Source: Dechloromonas hortensis
GTDB lineage: Bacteria; Pseudomonadota; Gammaproteobacteria; Burkholderiales; Rhodocyclaceae
NCBI RefSeq assembly: GCF_009469765.1
Contig: NZ_SSSQ01000012.1
Location: forward strand, 62,001 to 126,000
Length of the DNA: 64,000 nt
Direction: 5' to 3'
In this document: positions 7,855 through 19,369 of the stretch, one piece after another
How the letters are laid out: every line of letters starts with the position of its first letter
Numbering within the stretch: the stretch's first letter is position 1
Made by a program: the position numbers and the translations under genes
Notes under the pieces: model-generated
Database searches by the model: none
The model's input: only the letters and a program-made list of their open reading frames with translations
What the model was told of the DNA's origin: nothing

Positions 7855-9989
7855 AGCGCTCCATTTTTCGCTGTTTTAGCCGGTTGACCGCAGTAATTGA
7901 GCATTAGCAGGGTCAGGTCGTCCGCCGCCGGATGGCCTGCCTCGAAATCGCGCACGTCATCGCGCAAGGCGGCAAGCAGATCGGGCGGGGCCTTTTCCCG
8001 GTGGCGGAGCAGCGCTGCGGCCAGGCGTTCGCCACCAAACAGCGACTGGCCGTCGCTGGCTTCGGTGACGCCATCGGTAAACAGGCATAGCAGGTCGCCC
8101 GGTTCCAGTTGCATCTGATCGGCCCGATAGGGGTAGCTGTCGGTCGCACAGAGTGGCGGACCGCCATGAGTCTGCGTGGCGACTTTTGAAATCGTCCCCC
8201 GCCGCACCAGCAGCGGTGCATCGTGCCCGGCGCAGACGAAATTCAGTTGTCCGCTAGCGGCATCGAGCACGGCGACAAAGGCGGTGACGAACAGGTATTC
8301 CGGATTCTCCCGGTTGAGTTCCCGTTCGACATCGCGGATGGCTTGGCCGAGATCGCTTTCGAGGCGGGTCAGGGTGCCGGTCAGCGTTTTGGAAATGGCC
8401 ATGAACAGGCTGGCTGGAATGCCTTTGCCGGAGACGTCGCCGATCACCACGCACAGCCGGTCTTCGTCGAGCATGAAGCAATCGTAGTAGTCGCCGCCGA
8501 CGGCGAGGGCCGGTTCGAGCAGGGCGGCGACGGCAAAGCGGTTTTCTTCGGCAAAGAGGGCCTGCGGGTCGGGCAGCAGGCCCATCTGAATACGGCGTGC
8601 CGCATCCAGTTCGCCGGCGGTACGGGCGGCGGCTTCGCGACTATCCTGGAGTTCGCGTTCGGCCTGCCGGCGTTTGGCGTCGGCCTCGATCAGGGTGCTG
8701 CCGAGCAGTGAAACAAAGACCGGGCTGAGCAGCAGGCTGAGGGATGGTCCATCGAACAGCCACTGGCCGGAATAGAAGGCAAGGTAGCCGCCGCCGATCA
8801 GCAGGGTGGCCAGGCCGCTGTAACTGAGCACCGCCAGGCGCGGCCGCAAGGCCGGTACGGCGACGATCAGTAGCAGGCCGCCGAGCAGCAGGGCGGCGAG
8901 TTCGAGCCTGGGCAGCCAGTACGGTCGTTGCAGCGCGGCACCGCTCAGCATGCTTTCGATGACCTGAACGTGGATATCGACGCCGGGGACGATCTCGCCA
9001 AGCGGTGTGACGATACTGTCCTGCAGGCCGGTGCTGTTGAAGCCGAGAATGACGAAGCGCGACCGGAAGATTTCGGGCGCATGTACCCCGGCCAGCACAT
9101 CGGCCGCCGACAGGTAGTAATGCGAACTGGCCTTGCCGTAATGAATCAGCAAGTCGCCGTTGCCCTGCGTCGGCAAGCGGTAGTCGCCGATACGGAGGCC
9201 GCTCATGCCGTGTCGGCCGAATTCGGGTACGGTTTGCCCTTCACTGCCCAGCGCCAGGCGGAGCATTTCCAGCGAAAGCGGCAGGAACGGCTGCTGGTCG
9301 ATGAAGGCCAGGGTCGGAACGCGGCGCAGCACCCCGCGCTCGCTGCTTGAGCGCAAGGCATCCGGACTGGCATTGATGAAACCTTCGCCACTGGCTGCCT
9401 TTTCCAGCATCGGCCGGCTGACCACCGCGGAGGGAAAGCGGGCGATCGGTTGCCGGGCCAGGTCGCCACCAGCCAGCAGCGCCAAGGGTTTGTGCGGTGG
9501 GCGCGAGCCGGGCAGGGGATTGGCCAAGCCGACCACGGCCAACACGGTCGGACCGTCACCCAGCGCTTCGGCGAACACATTGTCAGGTTCGGGGAGCTTG
9601 GCCAGAATGTTGCGCGGCAGTCCGGCCAGCTTTTCGCCGAGGATGCCTGGGCTGTAGCGATCAGGTTCGGCAAAGACGATGTCGATGCCCAGTGCCAGCG
9701 GTTGCCCGGCGAGGATTTTCTTGGTCAGTTCGGCGAGCAGTTCGCGCGACCACGGCCATTGACCATGCGCAGACAGGCTCTGGCTGTCGATACCGACGAC
9801 GATGACCGGTTCGTTGTCGCGCTGCCGGGGCATTTGCCTCTGATAGCGGTCGAACTGGGCGTTGCGCAGGCTGGCCAGCGGCGTCGCCTCAATATTCTCC
9901 AGCGCGAGCGCAGCGCTGAGTAGCAGCAGGATCGGCAAGGCCAGGCCACGGCCGGCCCGAAGCAGGGCGGTGCCGGGCAGGCGTTTCAC
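7851..9989 (-). CDS. CHASE2 sensor / PP2C (SpoIIE-type) phosphatase
   Basis: Receptor phosphatase of 712 residues. An N-terminal membrane segment (about 16-30) precedes a periplasmic CHASE2 domain (about 35-345), recognisable from VIVVGIDSQSL and ALGIDIVFAEPD. Further membrane helices (about 355-435) and a short helical linker follow. The SpoIIE-like PP2C domain (about 465-700) has metal-binding motifs GGDYYD, GDVSGKG, FTDGVTEA and a DDLTLL end. In partner switching such enzymes dephosphorylate STAS antagonists. It is the last gene of a minus-strand operon STAS, MBL, CHASE2-PP2C, overlapping the MBL gene by 4 bases. Confidence 0.92.
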   Translation of the reverse strand: MKRLPGTALLRAGRGLALPILLLLSAALALENIEATPLASLRNAQFDRYQRQMPRQRDNEPVIVVGIDSQSLSAHGQWPWSRELLAELTKKILAGQPLALGIDIVFAEPDRYSPGILGEKLAGLPRNILAKLPEPDNVFAEALGDGPTVLAVVGLANPLPGSRPPHKPLALLAGGDLARQPIARFPSAVVSRPMLEKAASGEGFINASPDALRSSSERGVLRRVPTLAFIDQQPFLPLSLEMLRLALGSEGQTVPEFGRHGMSGLRIGDYRLPTQGNGDLLIHYGKASSHYYLSAADVLAGVHAPEIFRSRFVILGFNSTGLQDSIVTPLGEIVPGVDIHVQVIESMLSGAALQRPYWLPRLELAALLLGGLLLIVAVPALRPRLAVLSYSGLATLLIGGGYLAFYSGQWLFDGPSLSLLLSPVFVSLLGSTLIEADAKRRQAERELQDSREAAARTAGELDAARRIQMGLLPDPQALFAEENRFAVAALLEPALAVGGDYYDCFMLDEDRLCVVIGDVSGKGIPASLFMAISKTLTGTLTRLESDLGQAIRDVERELNRENPEYLFVTAFVAVLDAASGQLNFVCAGHDAPLLVRRGTISKVATQTHGGPPLCATDSYPYRADQMQLEPGDLLCLFTDGVTEASDGQSLFGGERLAAALLRHREKAPPDLLAALRDDVRDFEAGHPAADDLTLLMLNYCGQPAKTAKNGAL

Positions 9990-10948
9990 AGCGTGACGGT
10001 CAGTCCGTCGTAGGCGGAAATGACTTCCAGTGCTGGCTGGTCGCCCCGAGTGATCTGTTCGAGGCGGCGGGTTTCGGCCAGCAAGCGGTTCAACTGAATG
10101 TCGTCATGCGCCGGTTCGTGGTGAAACAGCGCCAGCCGGCGGGCGCCGGCGGCCTGGCACAGTTCGACGCCGACGACGTTGCTGGAATGACCCCAGTCGG
10201 CCTTGACCGAGACGGCTTCGGCCAGCGAATACATGGCGTCGAAAATGACCAGGTCGGCGCCGGCGAAGAACTTGACGCAGGCTTCGCGCTCGACGAGATC
10301 GTCCAGTTGATGCTCGCAGTCGGTCGAATAAACCACGGTCCGCTCGATGCTTTCGAAACGGTAGCCGTAAGAGTCGCCGGCGTGCAGTTGCAGCTTGGGG
10401 GTGACGTTGATGCCGGCAATGTAATGCGCCTTGTCCGGCGTCATCAGGTCGAACTCGATACGGGCGCCGGCCTGGGAATAATCGACCGGAAAGCAGGGCG
10501 AGCGCATCTGCAGGCGGATCGCCTCTTCGAGCCGGGCGTGGCAGCCGTGAATGACGATGCGGTTGCCGGGAATGTACATGGGCGCGAAGTACGGAAAGCC
10601 CATCAGGTGATCCCAGTGCAGGTGGGAAATGAAGATGTGGTAAGTCTGCGGGTTGGGCACGCCGTAGGTGGCGATCTTGGCCTGGCCGAGCGGACGGGCG
10701 CCGCTGCCCATATCGCAGATGAAATGCTCGGCGCCGCCATTGATGATTTCGACGCATGACGAGTTGCCGCCAAAGGTACCGGTCGTGCTGAACGGCAGCG
10801 TGGCGACGAATTCGTTGAGGGCGGCGGGCGTCTTGAAGGACTTGCCGTTGGCGGCGGTCAGGGCCGAAATGATCTTTTCGCGGACATCGCGGGCGGTCAG
10901 GGAAACCGGCAGGGAGCCGCGGGTGCCCCAGAAGCACACCTTCTTCAT
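9986..10948 (-). CDS. Metallo-beta-lactamase-fold hydrolase
   Basis: Cytosolic protein of 320 residues with the metal motif SHLHWDHLMGF (HxHxDH). A distal histidine/aspartate lies in STDCEHQLDD, with another aspartate in LVIFDAMYS and a terminal FHHEPAHDD. The N-terminal KVCFWGTRGSLPVS block is typical of phosphodiesterase-like MBL proteins that occur beside bacterial signalling genes. The exact substrate cannot be told; a cyclic nucleotide or phosphoester is plausible. It is translationally coupled to STAS upstream and PP2C downstream (4-base overlaps both sides), implying a shared pathway. The start is the MKKVCFW methionine; upstream in-frame sequence overlaps STAS and is not protein-like. 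Confidence 0.85.
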   Translation of the reverse strand: MKKVCFWGTRGSLPVSLTARDVREKIISALTAANGKSFKTPAALNEFVATLPFSTTGTFGGNSSCVEIINGGAEHFICDMGSGARPLGQAKIATYGVPNPQTYHIFISHLHWDHLMGFPYFAPMYIPGNRIVIHGCHARLEEAIRLQMRSPCFPVDYSQAGARIEFDLMTPDKAHYIAGINVTPKLQLHAGDSYGYRFESIERTVVYSTDCEHQLDDLVEREACVKFFAGADLVIFDAMYSLAEAVSVKADWGHSSNVVGVELCQAAGARRLALFHHEPAHDDIQLNRLLAETRRLEQITRGDQPALEVISAYDGLTVTL

Positions 10949-11295
10949 GCGCCGAGCACCTTGCAGGCGGCATCCAGGCTGACGTAGCAGGGCATGATCA
11001 GATTGAAGCGGCTGATCGCAAAAACCTCCTGCACCAATGGTTGCAAGGCAGCGATGGCAAAAACGCCGCGCTGGCCCTTGGCGCGCCGCGAAGCGATCAT
11101 CAGTACGCGCAGGCCGGCACTGCTGATGTATTCGACGCCGGAGAAGTCGAGCAGGAGTGGCGGCTGCCCAGGAACGCAATTGGCGAGCAAGGGATCGAGT
11201 GCTTTAGTGAACTCTTCGCTCGCAATGTGGTCTATGCGGCCGCTGACGGAAACGATCAGAACGCCGGACTGTTCGCGGGTAGGAAGATGCATCAT
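10945..11295 (-). CDS. STAS-domain anti-sigma-factor antagonist
   Basis: Protein of 116 residues comprising one STAS domain. LLLDFSGVEYISSAGLRVL contains the conserved serine region that is phosphorylated in SpoIIAA/RsbV-type antagonists. It is the first gene of the operon with the MBL and CHASE2-PP2C genes. With the HATPase at 6399-6797 it completes a kinase/antagonist/phosphatase set. The start is the first of two adjacent ATG codons before HLPTREQ; a longer frame reaches 11340 but begins with unlikely residues. The regulated effector is not in this window. Confidence 0.88.
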   Translation of the reverse strand: MMHLPTREQSGVLIVSVSGRIDHIASEEFTKALDPLLANCVPGQPPLLLDFSGVEYISSAGLRVLMIASRRAKGQRGVFAIAALQPLVQEVFAISRFNLIMPCYVSLDAACKVLGA

Positions 11296-11365
11296 CGCCT
11301 GAAAACACAGCCACAGAAAATAAAGAGTATGCCATGCCACCCAAAGGGCTCAGGTAAAATATTGT

Positions 11366-13615
11366 ATGGATTCAAATATGCAAGTCGTTCGGCCGCTCTT
11401 CGGTCACCGTAAGTTCTGGGCCCACCGCTTCGGTCCCGCCCCTTTCCTGCCCATGTCCCGCGCCGAAATGGATGCCTTGGGCTGGGATTCCTGCGACATC
11501 ATTCTGGTGACCGGTGACGCCTATATCGACCACCCCAGCTTTGGCATGGCGCTGATTGGCCGCCTGCTCGAGGCGCAGGGCTTCCGCGTCGGCATCCTGG
11601 TTCAGCCGGACTGGAATTCGGCCGCCGATTTCAAGAAACTCGGCAAGCCCAACCTGTTTTTCGGCGTCACCGCCGGCAACATGGATTCGATGATCAACCG
11701 CTACACGGCCGATCGCAAGATCCGCTCCGACGATGCCTACACGCCGAATGCCGAGCCCAACAAGCGGCCGGATCGTGCCGTCACGGTTTATGCCCAGCGT
11801 TGCCGCGAAGCTTTTCCGGGAACGCCGATCATCGTCGGCTCGATTGAGGCCAGCCTGCGCCGCATCGCCCATTACGACTACTGGTCGGACAAGGTACGCC
11901 GTTCGGTGCTGCCCGACTCGAAGGCCGACCTGCTGATCTTCGGCAATGCCGAGCGTGCTGTCGTCGAAGTGGCGCATCGCCTGGCTAAGGGCGAAAAAAT
12001 TTCGGAAATCCGCGACCTGCGCGGTACCGCCTTCATGGTCTCGCCCGGCTGGCTGCCTTCCGACGACTGGGACGTGATGGATTCGACCGAGGTCGATACG
12101 CCGGGACCGCTGGCCAAGCACGCAGATCCATATGCGATGGAAAGCGATCTGAAAAATGGCCAGGATTCTGCGTCGACCACAGCCCCGCCGCCTGGTGAGC
12201 ATCCGGTGCGTATCGTGTCGCGCGCCGAGCGCCTGGCCGCTCGCAAGGAACGCCGCGCCCACACCGTCGTCCGTATACCGTCCTACGAGCAGGTCAAGGA
12301 CGACCCGGTGCTCTACGCCCATGCCTCGCGTACCTTGCACCTTGAGTCCAACCCCGGCAATGCGCGGGCGCTGGTCCAGGCGCACGGCGAGCGCGATGTC
12401 TGGCTGAATCCGCCGCCGTTCCCGCTCAGCACCGAAGAGCTCGACCAGGTCTACGAATTGCCTTATGCCCGCCGGCCGCATCCGAGCTACGGCGAGGCCA
12501 AGATCCCGGCCTGGGAGATGATCCGTTTCTCGGTCAATATCATGCGCGGCTGTTTCGGCGGCTGTACATTCTGTTCGATCACCGAGCACGAAGGACGCAT
12601 CATCCAGAGCCGTTCCGAGGATTCGGTGATCCGCGAAATCGAGGAAATGCGCGACAAGACACCGGGGTTCACCGGCGTTGTCTCCGATTTGGGCGGGCCG
12701 ACCGCCAACATGTTCCACCTCAAGTGCAAGGACGAGAAGATCGAATCGGCCTGCCGCCGGCTGTCCTGCGTCTATCCGGACATCTGCGAGAACATGAACA
12801 CCGATCACTCGCAGCTGATTTCGCTGTACCGCCGCGCGCGTTCGATCAAGGGCGTCAAGAAAGTCCAGATCGGTTCCGGCCTGCGCTACGACCTCGCCGT
12901 CCGTTCGCCCGAGTACATTAAGGAACTGGTTACCCACCACGTCGGCGGCTACCTGAAAATCGCGCCCGAGCACACCGAAGAGGGCACGCTGTCGAAGATG
13001 ATGAAGCCGGGCATCGGTTCTTACGACCGCTTCAAGCAGTTGTTCGACCGGTTCTCGCGCGAGGCCGGCAAGGAACAGTACCTGATCCCGTATTTCATCG
13101 CCGCCCACCCGGGCAGTACCGATGAGGATATGCTGAACTTGGCACTATGGCTGAAGAAGAACAACTTCCGTCTTGATCAGGTGCAGGCTTTCGTGCCGAC
13201 CCCGATGGCGCTGGCGACGACGATGTACCATACCGAGCGCAATCCGCTGAAGAAGCTGCAGCGCAACGGTGGCGAAGTGGTCGGGGCGGTGCGTAACGGC
13301 CGTCAGCGCAAGCTGCAAAAGGCTTTCCTGCGCTACCACGACCCGGTCAACTGGCCGCTGCTGCGCGAGGCCCTGAGGGAAATGGGCCGAGCCGACTTGA
13401 TCGGCAATGGCAAGAAGCAGTTGATCCCGGCCTGGCAGCCGGCCGGCGTTCCCGGCAAGTCCTGCGGTCAACCAGCCAGGACGGGGCAAAACCCAAAAGC
13501 AGCGGGCAAGCCGCGTGGCGAGCAAAAACCGCTACGCCAGCCCGGTACCGGGCGTCCTGCTTTTGGTAAGCCAACAACGCCACAACGGGCGCGCGGGCCG
13601 GCCCGTAAGGCCTAA
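11366..13615 (+). CDS. YgiQ-family radical SAM protein
   Basis: Radical-SAM enzyme family of unknown reaction, 749 residues. An N-terminal YgiQ domain (from about [15 protein letters not shown]) leads to a radical-SAM core with the cluster motif [10 protein letters not shown] (CxxxCxxC) near residue 395. A basic, proline/glycine-rich tail (about 690-749) probably lacks a fixed fold. The start is uncertain: ATG at 11366, or the ATG 12 bases further, which has a better-placed GGA. It is transcribed away from the STAS operon. The family is widely conserved but its substrate is not known to me. Confidence 0.9.
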   Translation: MDSNMQVVRPLFGHRKFWAHRFGPAPFLPMSRAEMDALGWDSCDIILVTGDAYIDHPSFGMALIGRLLEAQGFRVGILVQPDWNSAADFKKLGKPNLFFGVTAGNMDSMINRYTADRKIRSDDAYTPNAEPNKRPDRAVTVYAQRCREAFPGTPIIVGSIEASLRRIAHYDYWSDKVRRSVLPDSKADLLIFGNAERAVVEVAHRLAKGEKISEIRDLRGTAFMVSPGWLPSDDWDVMDSTEVDTPGPLAKHADPYAMESDLKNGQDSASTTAPPPGEHPVRIVSRAERLAARKERRAHTVVRIPSYEQVKDDPVLYAHASRTLHLESNPGNARALVQAHGERDVWLNPPPFPLSTEELDQVYELPYARRPHPSYGEAKIPAWEMIRFSVNIMRGCFGGCTFCSITEHEGRIIQSRSEDSVIREIEEMRDKTPGFTGVVSDLGGPTANMFHLKCKDEKIESACRRLSCVYPDICENMNTDHSQLISLYRRARSIKGVKKVQIGSGLRYDLAVRSPEYIKELVTHHVGGYLKIAPEHTEEGTLSKMMKPGIGSYDRFKQLFDRFSREAGKEQYLIPYFIAAHPGSTDEDMLNLALWLKKNNFRLDQVQAFVPTPMALATTMYHTERNPLKKLQRNGGEVVGAVRNGRQRKLQKAFLRYHDPVNWPLLREALREMGRADLIGNGKKQLIPAWQPAGVPGKSCGQPARTGQNPKAAGKPRGEQKPLRQPGTGRPAFGKPTTPQRARGPARKA

Positions 13616-13639
13616 ACTTTATTTTTTGCTCAAATAGTC

Positions 13640-14029
13640 ATGGAAAACACTAGCACCATCTACGAAAAAATCGGCGGCGATGCCGTCGTCGGCAAGCTTT
13701 GCGACCGCTTTTACGAACTGATGGACACCACGCCGCAATTCGCCGAATTGCGCGCCATGCACCCGGAGAGCCTGCAGGGCTCGCGCGACAAGCTCTATAT
13801 GTTCCTCTCCGGCTGGTTCGGCGGGCCGGACCTGTTCGTTGAAAAGTTCGGTCATCCGCGTCTGCGGGCGCGCCACATGCCGTTTACCATCGGCACCCAG
13901 GAGCGCGATCAGTGGGTCGCCTGCATGGTGCTGGCGATGGGCGACGTTGGCATCGAGGAAGATATTCGCAAGGTGCTGCTGAATAATTTCTTCAACACTG
14001 CCGACTTCATGCGCAATAAAGAAGGATAA
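13640..14029 (+). CDS. Group II truncated haemoglobin
   Basis: Small haem protein of 129 residues with a 2-over-2 globin fold, likely acting in oxygen or nitric-oxide chemistry. IYEKIGGD opens the fold, FYELM carries the distal tyrosine region, and ARHMPFTIG contains the probable proximal histidine. QWVACM supplies the conserved tryptophan of group II proteins. It sits 24 bases after ygiQ and could share its transcript. No dedicated reductase is adjacent. Confidence 0.9.
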   Translation: MENTSTIYEKIGGDAVVGKLCDRFYELMDTTPQFAELRAMHPESLQGSRDKLYMFLSGWFGGPDLFVEKFGHPRLRARHMPFTIGTQERDQWVACMVLAMGDVGIEEDIRKVLLNNFFNTADFMRNKEG

Positions 14030-14106
14030 AAGCGGATCGGGGATGTTGCGTCGCAGCATGGGGTGGTAGAATCACGCCTTTGATTTTTCAGGCCATTCCC
14101 AATCCC

Positions 14107-15948
<1,842 letters not shown>

Positions 15949-15990
15949 ATAGCGCGGATTCCGTGCTGCCAGCCAAGTTGGTGGCGCAGT

Positions 15991-16022
15991 GCAAAAAGGC
16001 GACCCAATGGGTCGCCTTTTTT
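15991..16022. terminator. Bidirectional intrinsic terminator after typA
   Basis: A stem of AAAGGCGACCC and GGGTCGCCTTT with a 3-base AAT loop, flanked by A-rich and T-rich runs. It lies between the convergent typA and PAS-GGDEF-EAL genes and can serve both directions. Confidence 0.85.
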
Positions 16023-16082
16023 GTTTGTGCCATTGATCTCGATTGCAGTAGCAGGGTATGGACCTGGGGGGAAAGGTTGTGC

Positions 16083-17966
16083 CTAGCCCTGAGTGCTGCG
16101 GTCGACGAGAAATTTGTCGGCAAATTCCGTGGCGGCGAGCGGTCGACTGATCAGGTAGCCCTGAATGATGTCGCAGCCCAGGGTTCTCAGTTGCCGGTGT
16201 TGGGGTTGGGTTTCGACACCTTCGGCCACGATGCTGAGTGACAAGCTCTTGGCCATGGCAATGATGGCGCGAACCAGTGGCTCGCTCCCTGACGATCCAT
16301 CATCCAGCACGAGGTTGTTGATGAAGGAGCGGTCGATTTTCAGGGTGCTGATCGGCAGGCGCTGCAGGTAAGAAAGTGAGGAGTAGCCGGTGCCGAAATC
16401 ATCCAGGGCGATGGCGATGCCTGCCGCGCGTAGCTGCATGAGTTCGTCGATACTGCCGCCATCGGCATCGAGCAGTACCGACTCGGTGATTTCGACCTCA
16501 AGGGCTGAACTGGGCAGGTTCGCAGCCTGCATGCGCTCGATGATGTGGCGCGAAACCGATGGGCGCCAAAACTGGCGGGGCGACAGATTGATGGCGATGG
16601 GCGGAATCTCACCAAAGCGCTCGCGCCATGCGGCAATCTGGGCAATGGCGCATTCGATAACCCATTCGCCGATCGGGATGATCAGGCCGCTTTCTTCGGC
16701 AACGGGAATGAACTGGTCCGGGCGAATCGAATTTTCACCGTCGTGCCAGCGAATCAGAGCCTCGGCACCAATCAGCTTGCCGCTGGTCGCGTCAACCTGT
16801 GGCTGATAATGCAATTCGAACTGCGCTTCCTGCAAGGCGCGGCGCAGCCGAGTTTCCAGTGACATCCGGAAAGTGACCCGTTGGTCCATGACTGGCGTAT
16901 GCGAGCGGATAGCATTGCCTCCGGCTGCTTTGGCTTCGTACATGGCCGTGTCGGCGTGACGGAGCAGGGTTTCACCATCGCTGGCGTCTTCGGGAAAAAT
17001 ACTGATACCGATGCTGGCGCTGGTAAAAAAATCGTTCTCGCCACCGGCGAGCGGTGCGGTGATCTTTTCCTTGAGCAAGAGGGCGGTATCGACCGCCTCC
17101 TTGGCGTCGTTGATCGAGGTAATCAGCACGATGAACTCATCGCCGCCTTGTCGGTACAGGCTACAACCGGAGGGCATCTCGCTGCGCAGGCATTGCGCGA
17201 CCAGTTGCAGCAACTGGTCGCCGGCCCGGTGACCAAGGGTGTCATTGATGTTCTTGAATCGGTCGAGATCAATGAAGAGGACGGCCAACTTCTTGCCTGA
17301 GCTTTTGGCCAGCCCGAGCGCTTCCTGCAAATGCTCGGCGAACAGCAGGCGGTTGGGCAGGCCGGTCAGTGCGTCGTGCTGGGCGAGAAACTCCATTTCC
17401 TCCTGGTGCTGGCGACGATCGGTGATGTCGGTGACCGAGCCGACCATTTGGTAAGCCTTGCCGTTCCTGTCGCGAACCGCCAGTCCGCGGGAGGCGATCC
17501 AGCGATAGTTGGCATCGCTGCCAAGCACGCGATACTCGCAGTAAAAAAAATCGTTTTCCCCCTTCAGGTGTTGCGCGACGGCCTTGTTGTAGATCGCGAT
17601 ATCCTCAGGGTGGACCAGCTTGAGCCAGGCATTTGTGTCCGGAAGAAAGTCTTCGCGATATCCGAGAATCTCGAGCAGGCGGGTGCCGACATGCAGTTTT
17701 TTGGTCAGCGGATCCCATTCCCAGAAGCCGTCATGTGCGGCAAGCATGGCCATGTCGTAGGCTCGGCGAATCGACTGGAAATCCAGCCATCCGCCGTAGG
17801 CAAACAGGGCTGAGCCCAAAAGACTCGCCACCAACAAGGCGGAAAACAGCCCGCCTGGTGCCATTAACGAGCCCAGCAGACTGGCGACGATCATGGCGAA
17901 AAGAAAGCCTGCCAACTGCTTGCGATTCTTCAGCGAGGCCGAGCGGGAGAGCCGGGAAAATAGCAC
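16083..17966 (-). CDS. PAS-GGDEF-EAL cyclic-di-GMP protein
   Basis: Protein of 627 residues with two close N-terminal membrane helices (about 18-60) and almost no periplasmic loop. A PAS/PAC domain (about 70-195) precedes GGDEF with intact QGGDEF near 275 and EAL with GAEALIRW, DDFGTGYSSLSYL and AEGVET intact. It may be bifunctional. The PAS domain, on the cytoplasmic side, is the likely sensor (ligand unknown). It lies 17 bases downstream of moaA on the same strand and is probably co-transcribed with it. Confidence 0.92.
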   Translation of the reverse strand: MLFSRLSRSASLKNRKQLAGFLFAMIVASLLGSLMAPGGLFSALLVASLLGSALFAYGGWLDFQSIRRAYDMAMLAAHDGFWEWDPLTKKLHVGTRLLEILGYREDFLPDTNAWLKLVHPEDIAIYNKAVAQHLKGENDFFYCEYRVLGSDANYRWIASRGLAVRDRNGKAYQMVGSVTDITDRRQHQEEMEFLAQHDALTGLPNRLLFAEHLQEALGLAKSSGKKLAVLFIDLDRFKNINDTLGHRAGDQLLQLVAQCLRSEMPSGCSLYRQGGDEFIVLITSINDAKEAVDTALLLKEKITAPLAGGENDFFTSASIGISIFPEDASDGETLLRHADTAMYEAKAAGGNAIRSHTPVMDQRVTFRMSLETRLRRALQEAQFELHYQPQVDATSGKLIGAEALIRWHDGENSIRPDQFIPVAEESGLIIPIGEWVIECAIAQIAAWRERFGEIPPIAINLSPRQFWRPSVSRHIIERMQAANLPSSALEVEITESVLLDADGGSIDELMQLRAAGIAIALDDFGTGYSSLSYLQRLPISTLKIDRSFINNLVLDDGSSGSEPLVRAIIAMAKSLSLSIVAEGVETQPQHRQLRTLGCDIIQGYLISRPLAATEFADKFLVDRSTQG

Positions 17967-17983
17967 TGCCGAGCGCCCGCTCT

Positions 17984-19060
17984 TCAGCCGCCAGTCATCG
18001 ACATGAAGCGAACAACCTGTGGTGAGTCCATTTGCTGCGTGAAATCATGGCCGAGCGGCTTGATCCCCATGCTGTCGACAATTGCCTGGCGCAAGGCTTC
18101 TTCGCTATTGTCGGCACGTAGAACCTGCATCAGGTTGGCTGCGTCATTTTGGCCAAGACATGGGTAGAGCTCGCCTTTGGCCGTTACGCGCACCCGGTTG
18201 CAGGTGTCGCAGAAGTTATGGCTGTGGGGCGAGATGAAGCCGATTCGCGACTCCGACCCTGGTATCCGCCAGTAGCGAGCCGGGCCGCCGGAGGATTCGG
18301 TGGAGGGGATCAGTTCGAAATGTTCGGCCAGTTTGTCGCGGGTTTCCTCGGAGGATATGTAGGTATTGCTGCGGCCATGGATTTCGCCGAGTGGCATTTC
18401 CTCAATGAAGGAGATGTCGAGTTCGTTATCGACGGCGTAACGTACCAAGTCGACAAACTCGTCATCATTGGTGCCGCGCATCATCACAGTGTTCAATTTC
18501 GTACGCTTGAAGCCGGCCGCCCGGACCGCCTCGATGCCGCTGAACACCTTTTTGATGTCGCCTATCCGGGTAATGGCCTTGAAGCGGTCGGCGCGCAGGG
18601 TGTCGAGGCTGATGTTGAGGCGCTTGACGCCGGCCGCGCGTAACGGGGTAGCGAAACGGTCGAGTTGGGAGCCATTGGTGGTCAGGACCAGATTGTCGAG
18701 ACCGGGCAGGGCGCCGAGTCGTTCGATCAGCCACATCGCGTCCTTGCGAACCAGCGGTTCGCCGCCAGTGATGCGTAGCTTGTTTACCCCAAGTCCGACA
18801 AAAACCGTGGCGACGCGCAGGCACTCTTCAAGGCTCATCACCTCGTCGCGTGGCAGGAAAGTCATTTCCTCGGCCATGCAGTAAGTACAACGAAAGTCGC
18901 AGCGATCGGTAATCGAGAGCCGAACGTAACTGATACGGCGCCCGTACTTGTCTACCAGTGCTCCCGCCGGGTGATTGCTGACGGCGGCGGCGCTGATTAC
19001 CGGTTTGAAGCCGGTGGCGTCGGCAGGCGTGGATTCGGGCCTCAGGGTTTCGTTGTGCAT
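17984..19060 (-). CDS. moaA: GTP 3',8-cyclase MoaA
   Basis: First step of molybdenum cofactor synthesis: radical-SAM cyclisation of GTP. The N-terminal cluster cysteines are 54, 58 and 61 (CDFRCTYC). The second C-terminal cluster motif is CDTCNRVRVTAKGELYPC, and the chain ends in the catalytically important Gly-Gly. At 358 residues it has about 35 extra N-terminal residues before DKYGRRISY; a later start is possible. The rest of the moa pathway is not in this window. The next gene downstream is a PAS-GGDEF-EAL protein. Confidence 0.95.
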   Translation of the reverse strand: MHNETLRPESTPADATGFKPVISAAAVSNHPAGALVDKYGRRISYVRLSITDRCDFRCTYCMAEEMTFLPRDEVMSLEECLRVATVFVGLGVNKLRITGGEPLVRKDAMWLIERLGALPGLDNLVLTTNGSQLDRFATPLRAAGVKRLNISLDTLRADRFKAITRIGDIKKVFSGIEAVRAAGFKRTKLNTVMMRGTNDDEFVDLVRYAVDNELDISFIEEMPLGEIHGRSNTYISSEETRDKLAEHFELIPSTESSGGPARYWRIPGSESRIGFISPHSHNFCDTCNRVRVTAKGELYPCLGQNDAANLMQVLRADNSEEALRQAIVDSMGIKPLGHDFTQQMDSPQVVRFMSMTGG

Positions 19061-19335
19061 GAATGGGGCGATAAATAAGGTGCGACCAAAGGTGAGAGCG
19101 GCTTAGTGCGGCGATCATGGATTATCAATATCCACCACTCTCCAGACAAGTGGAGACATCAAAAATGCAAAAGTTCATTCTATACGTGCTTTGCCTGTCG
19201 TGACGGTGCTTTCAGCAATGAGTACCTGTTCCGTGCTCATCGTGGCTGGCCGTGTAATGATGCCGGAGATTTCCTGTTCGCTACGACCGGCTCCAGTATT
19301 TGTTGCGCTGAGCCGATCGGCCGGGCCTTGTCTAT
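19061..19335. other. Non-coding stretch upstream of moaA
   Basis: About 275 bases with no convincing gene. It must contain the moaA promoter and leader on the minus strand, but I cannot pick a -35/-10 pair with confidence. Short open frames here show no family resemblance. Confidence 0.5.
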
Positions 19336-19363
19336 TTGGCAAATCTTGCGCGCAGGTTAGAAT
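19336..19363 (+). promoter_or_regulatory. Orphan sigma-70-like promoter
   Basis: TTGGCA, 16 bases, TAGAAT on the plus strand. No credible plus-strand gene begins before the hairpin at 19495, so this promoter would drive a short non-coding transcript if active. Confidence 0.4.
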
Positions 19364-19369
19364 GGGCCT

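Noticed and set aside
11372..13108. Open frame of 578 codons on the minus strand
   Set aside because: Antisense to ygiQ; no domain recognised and it would collide with the STAS promoter region.
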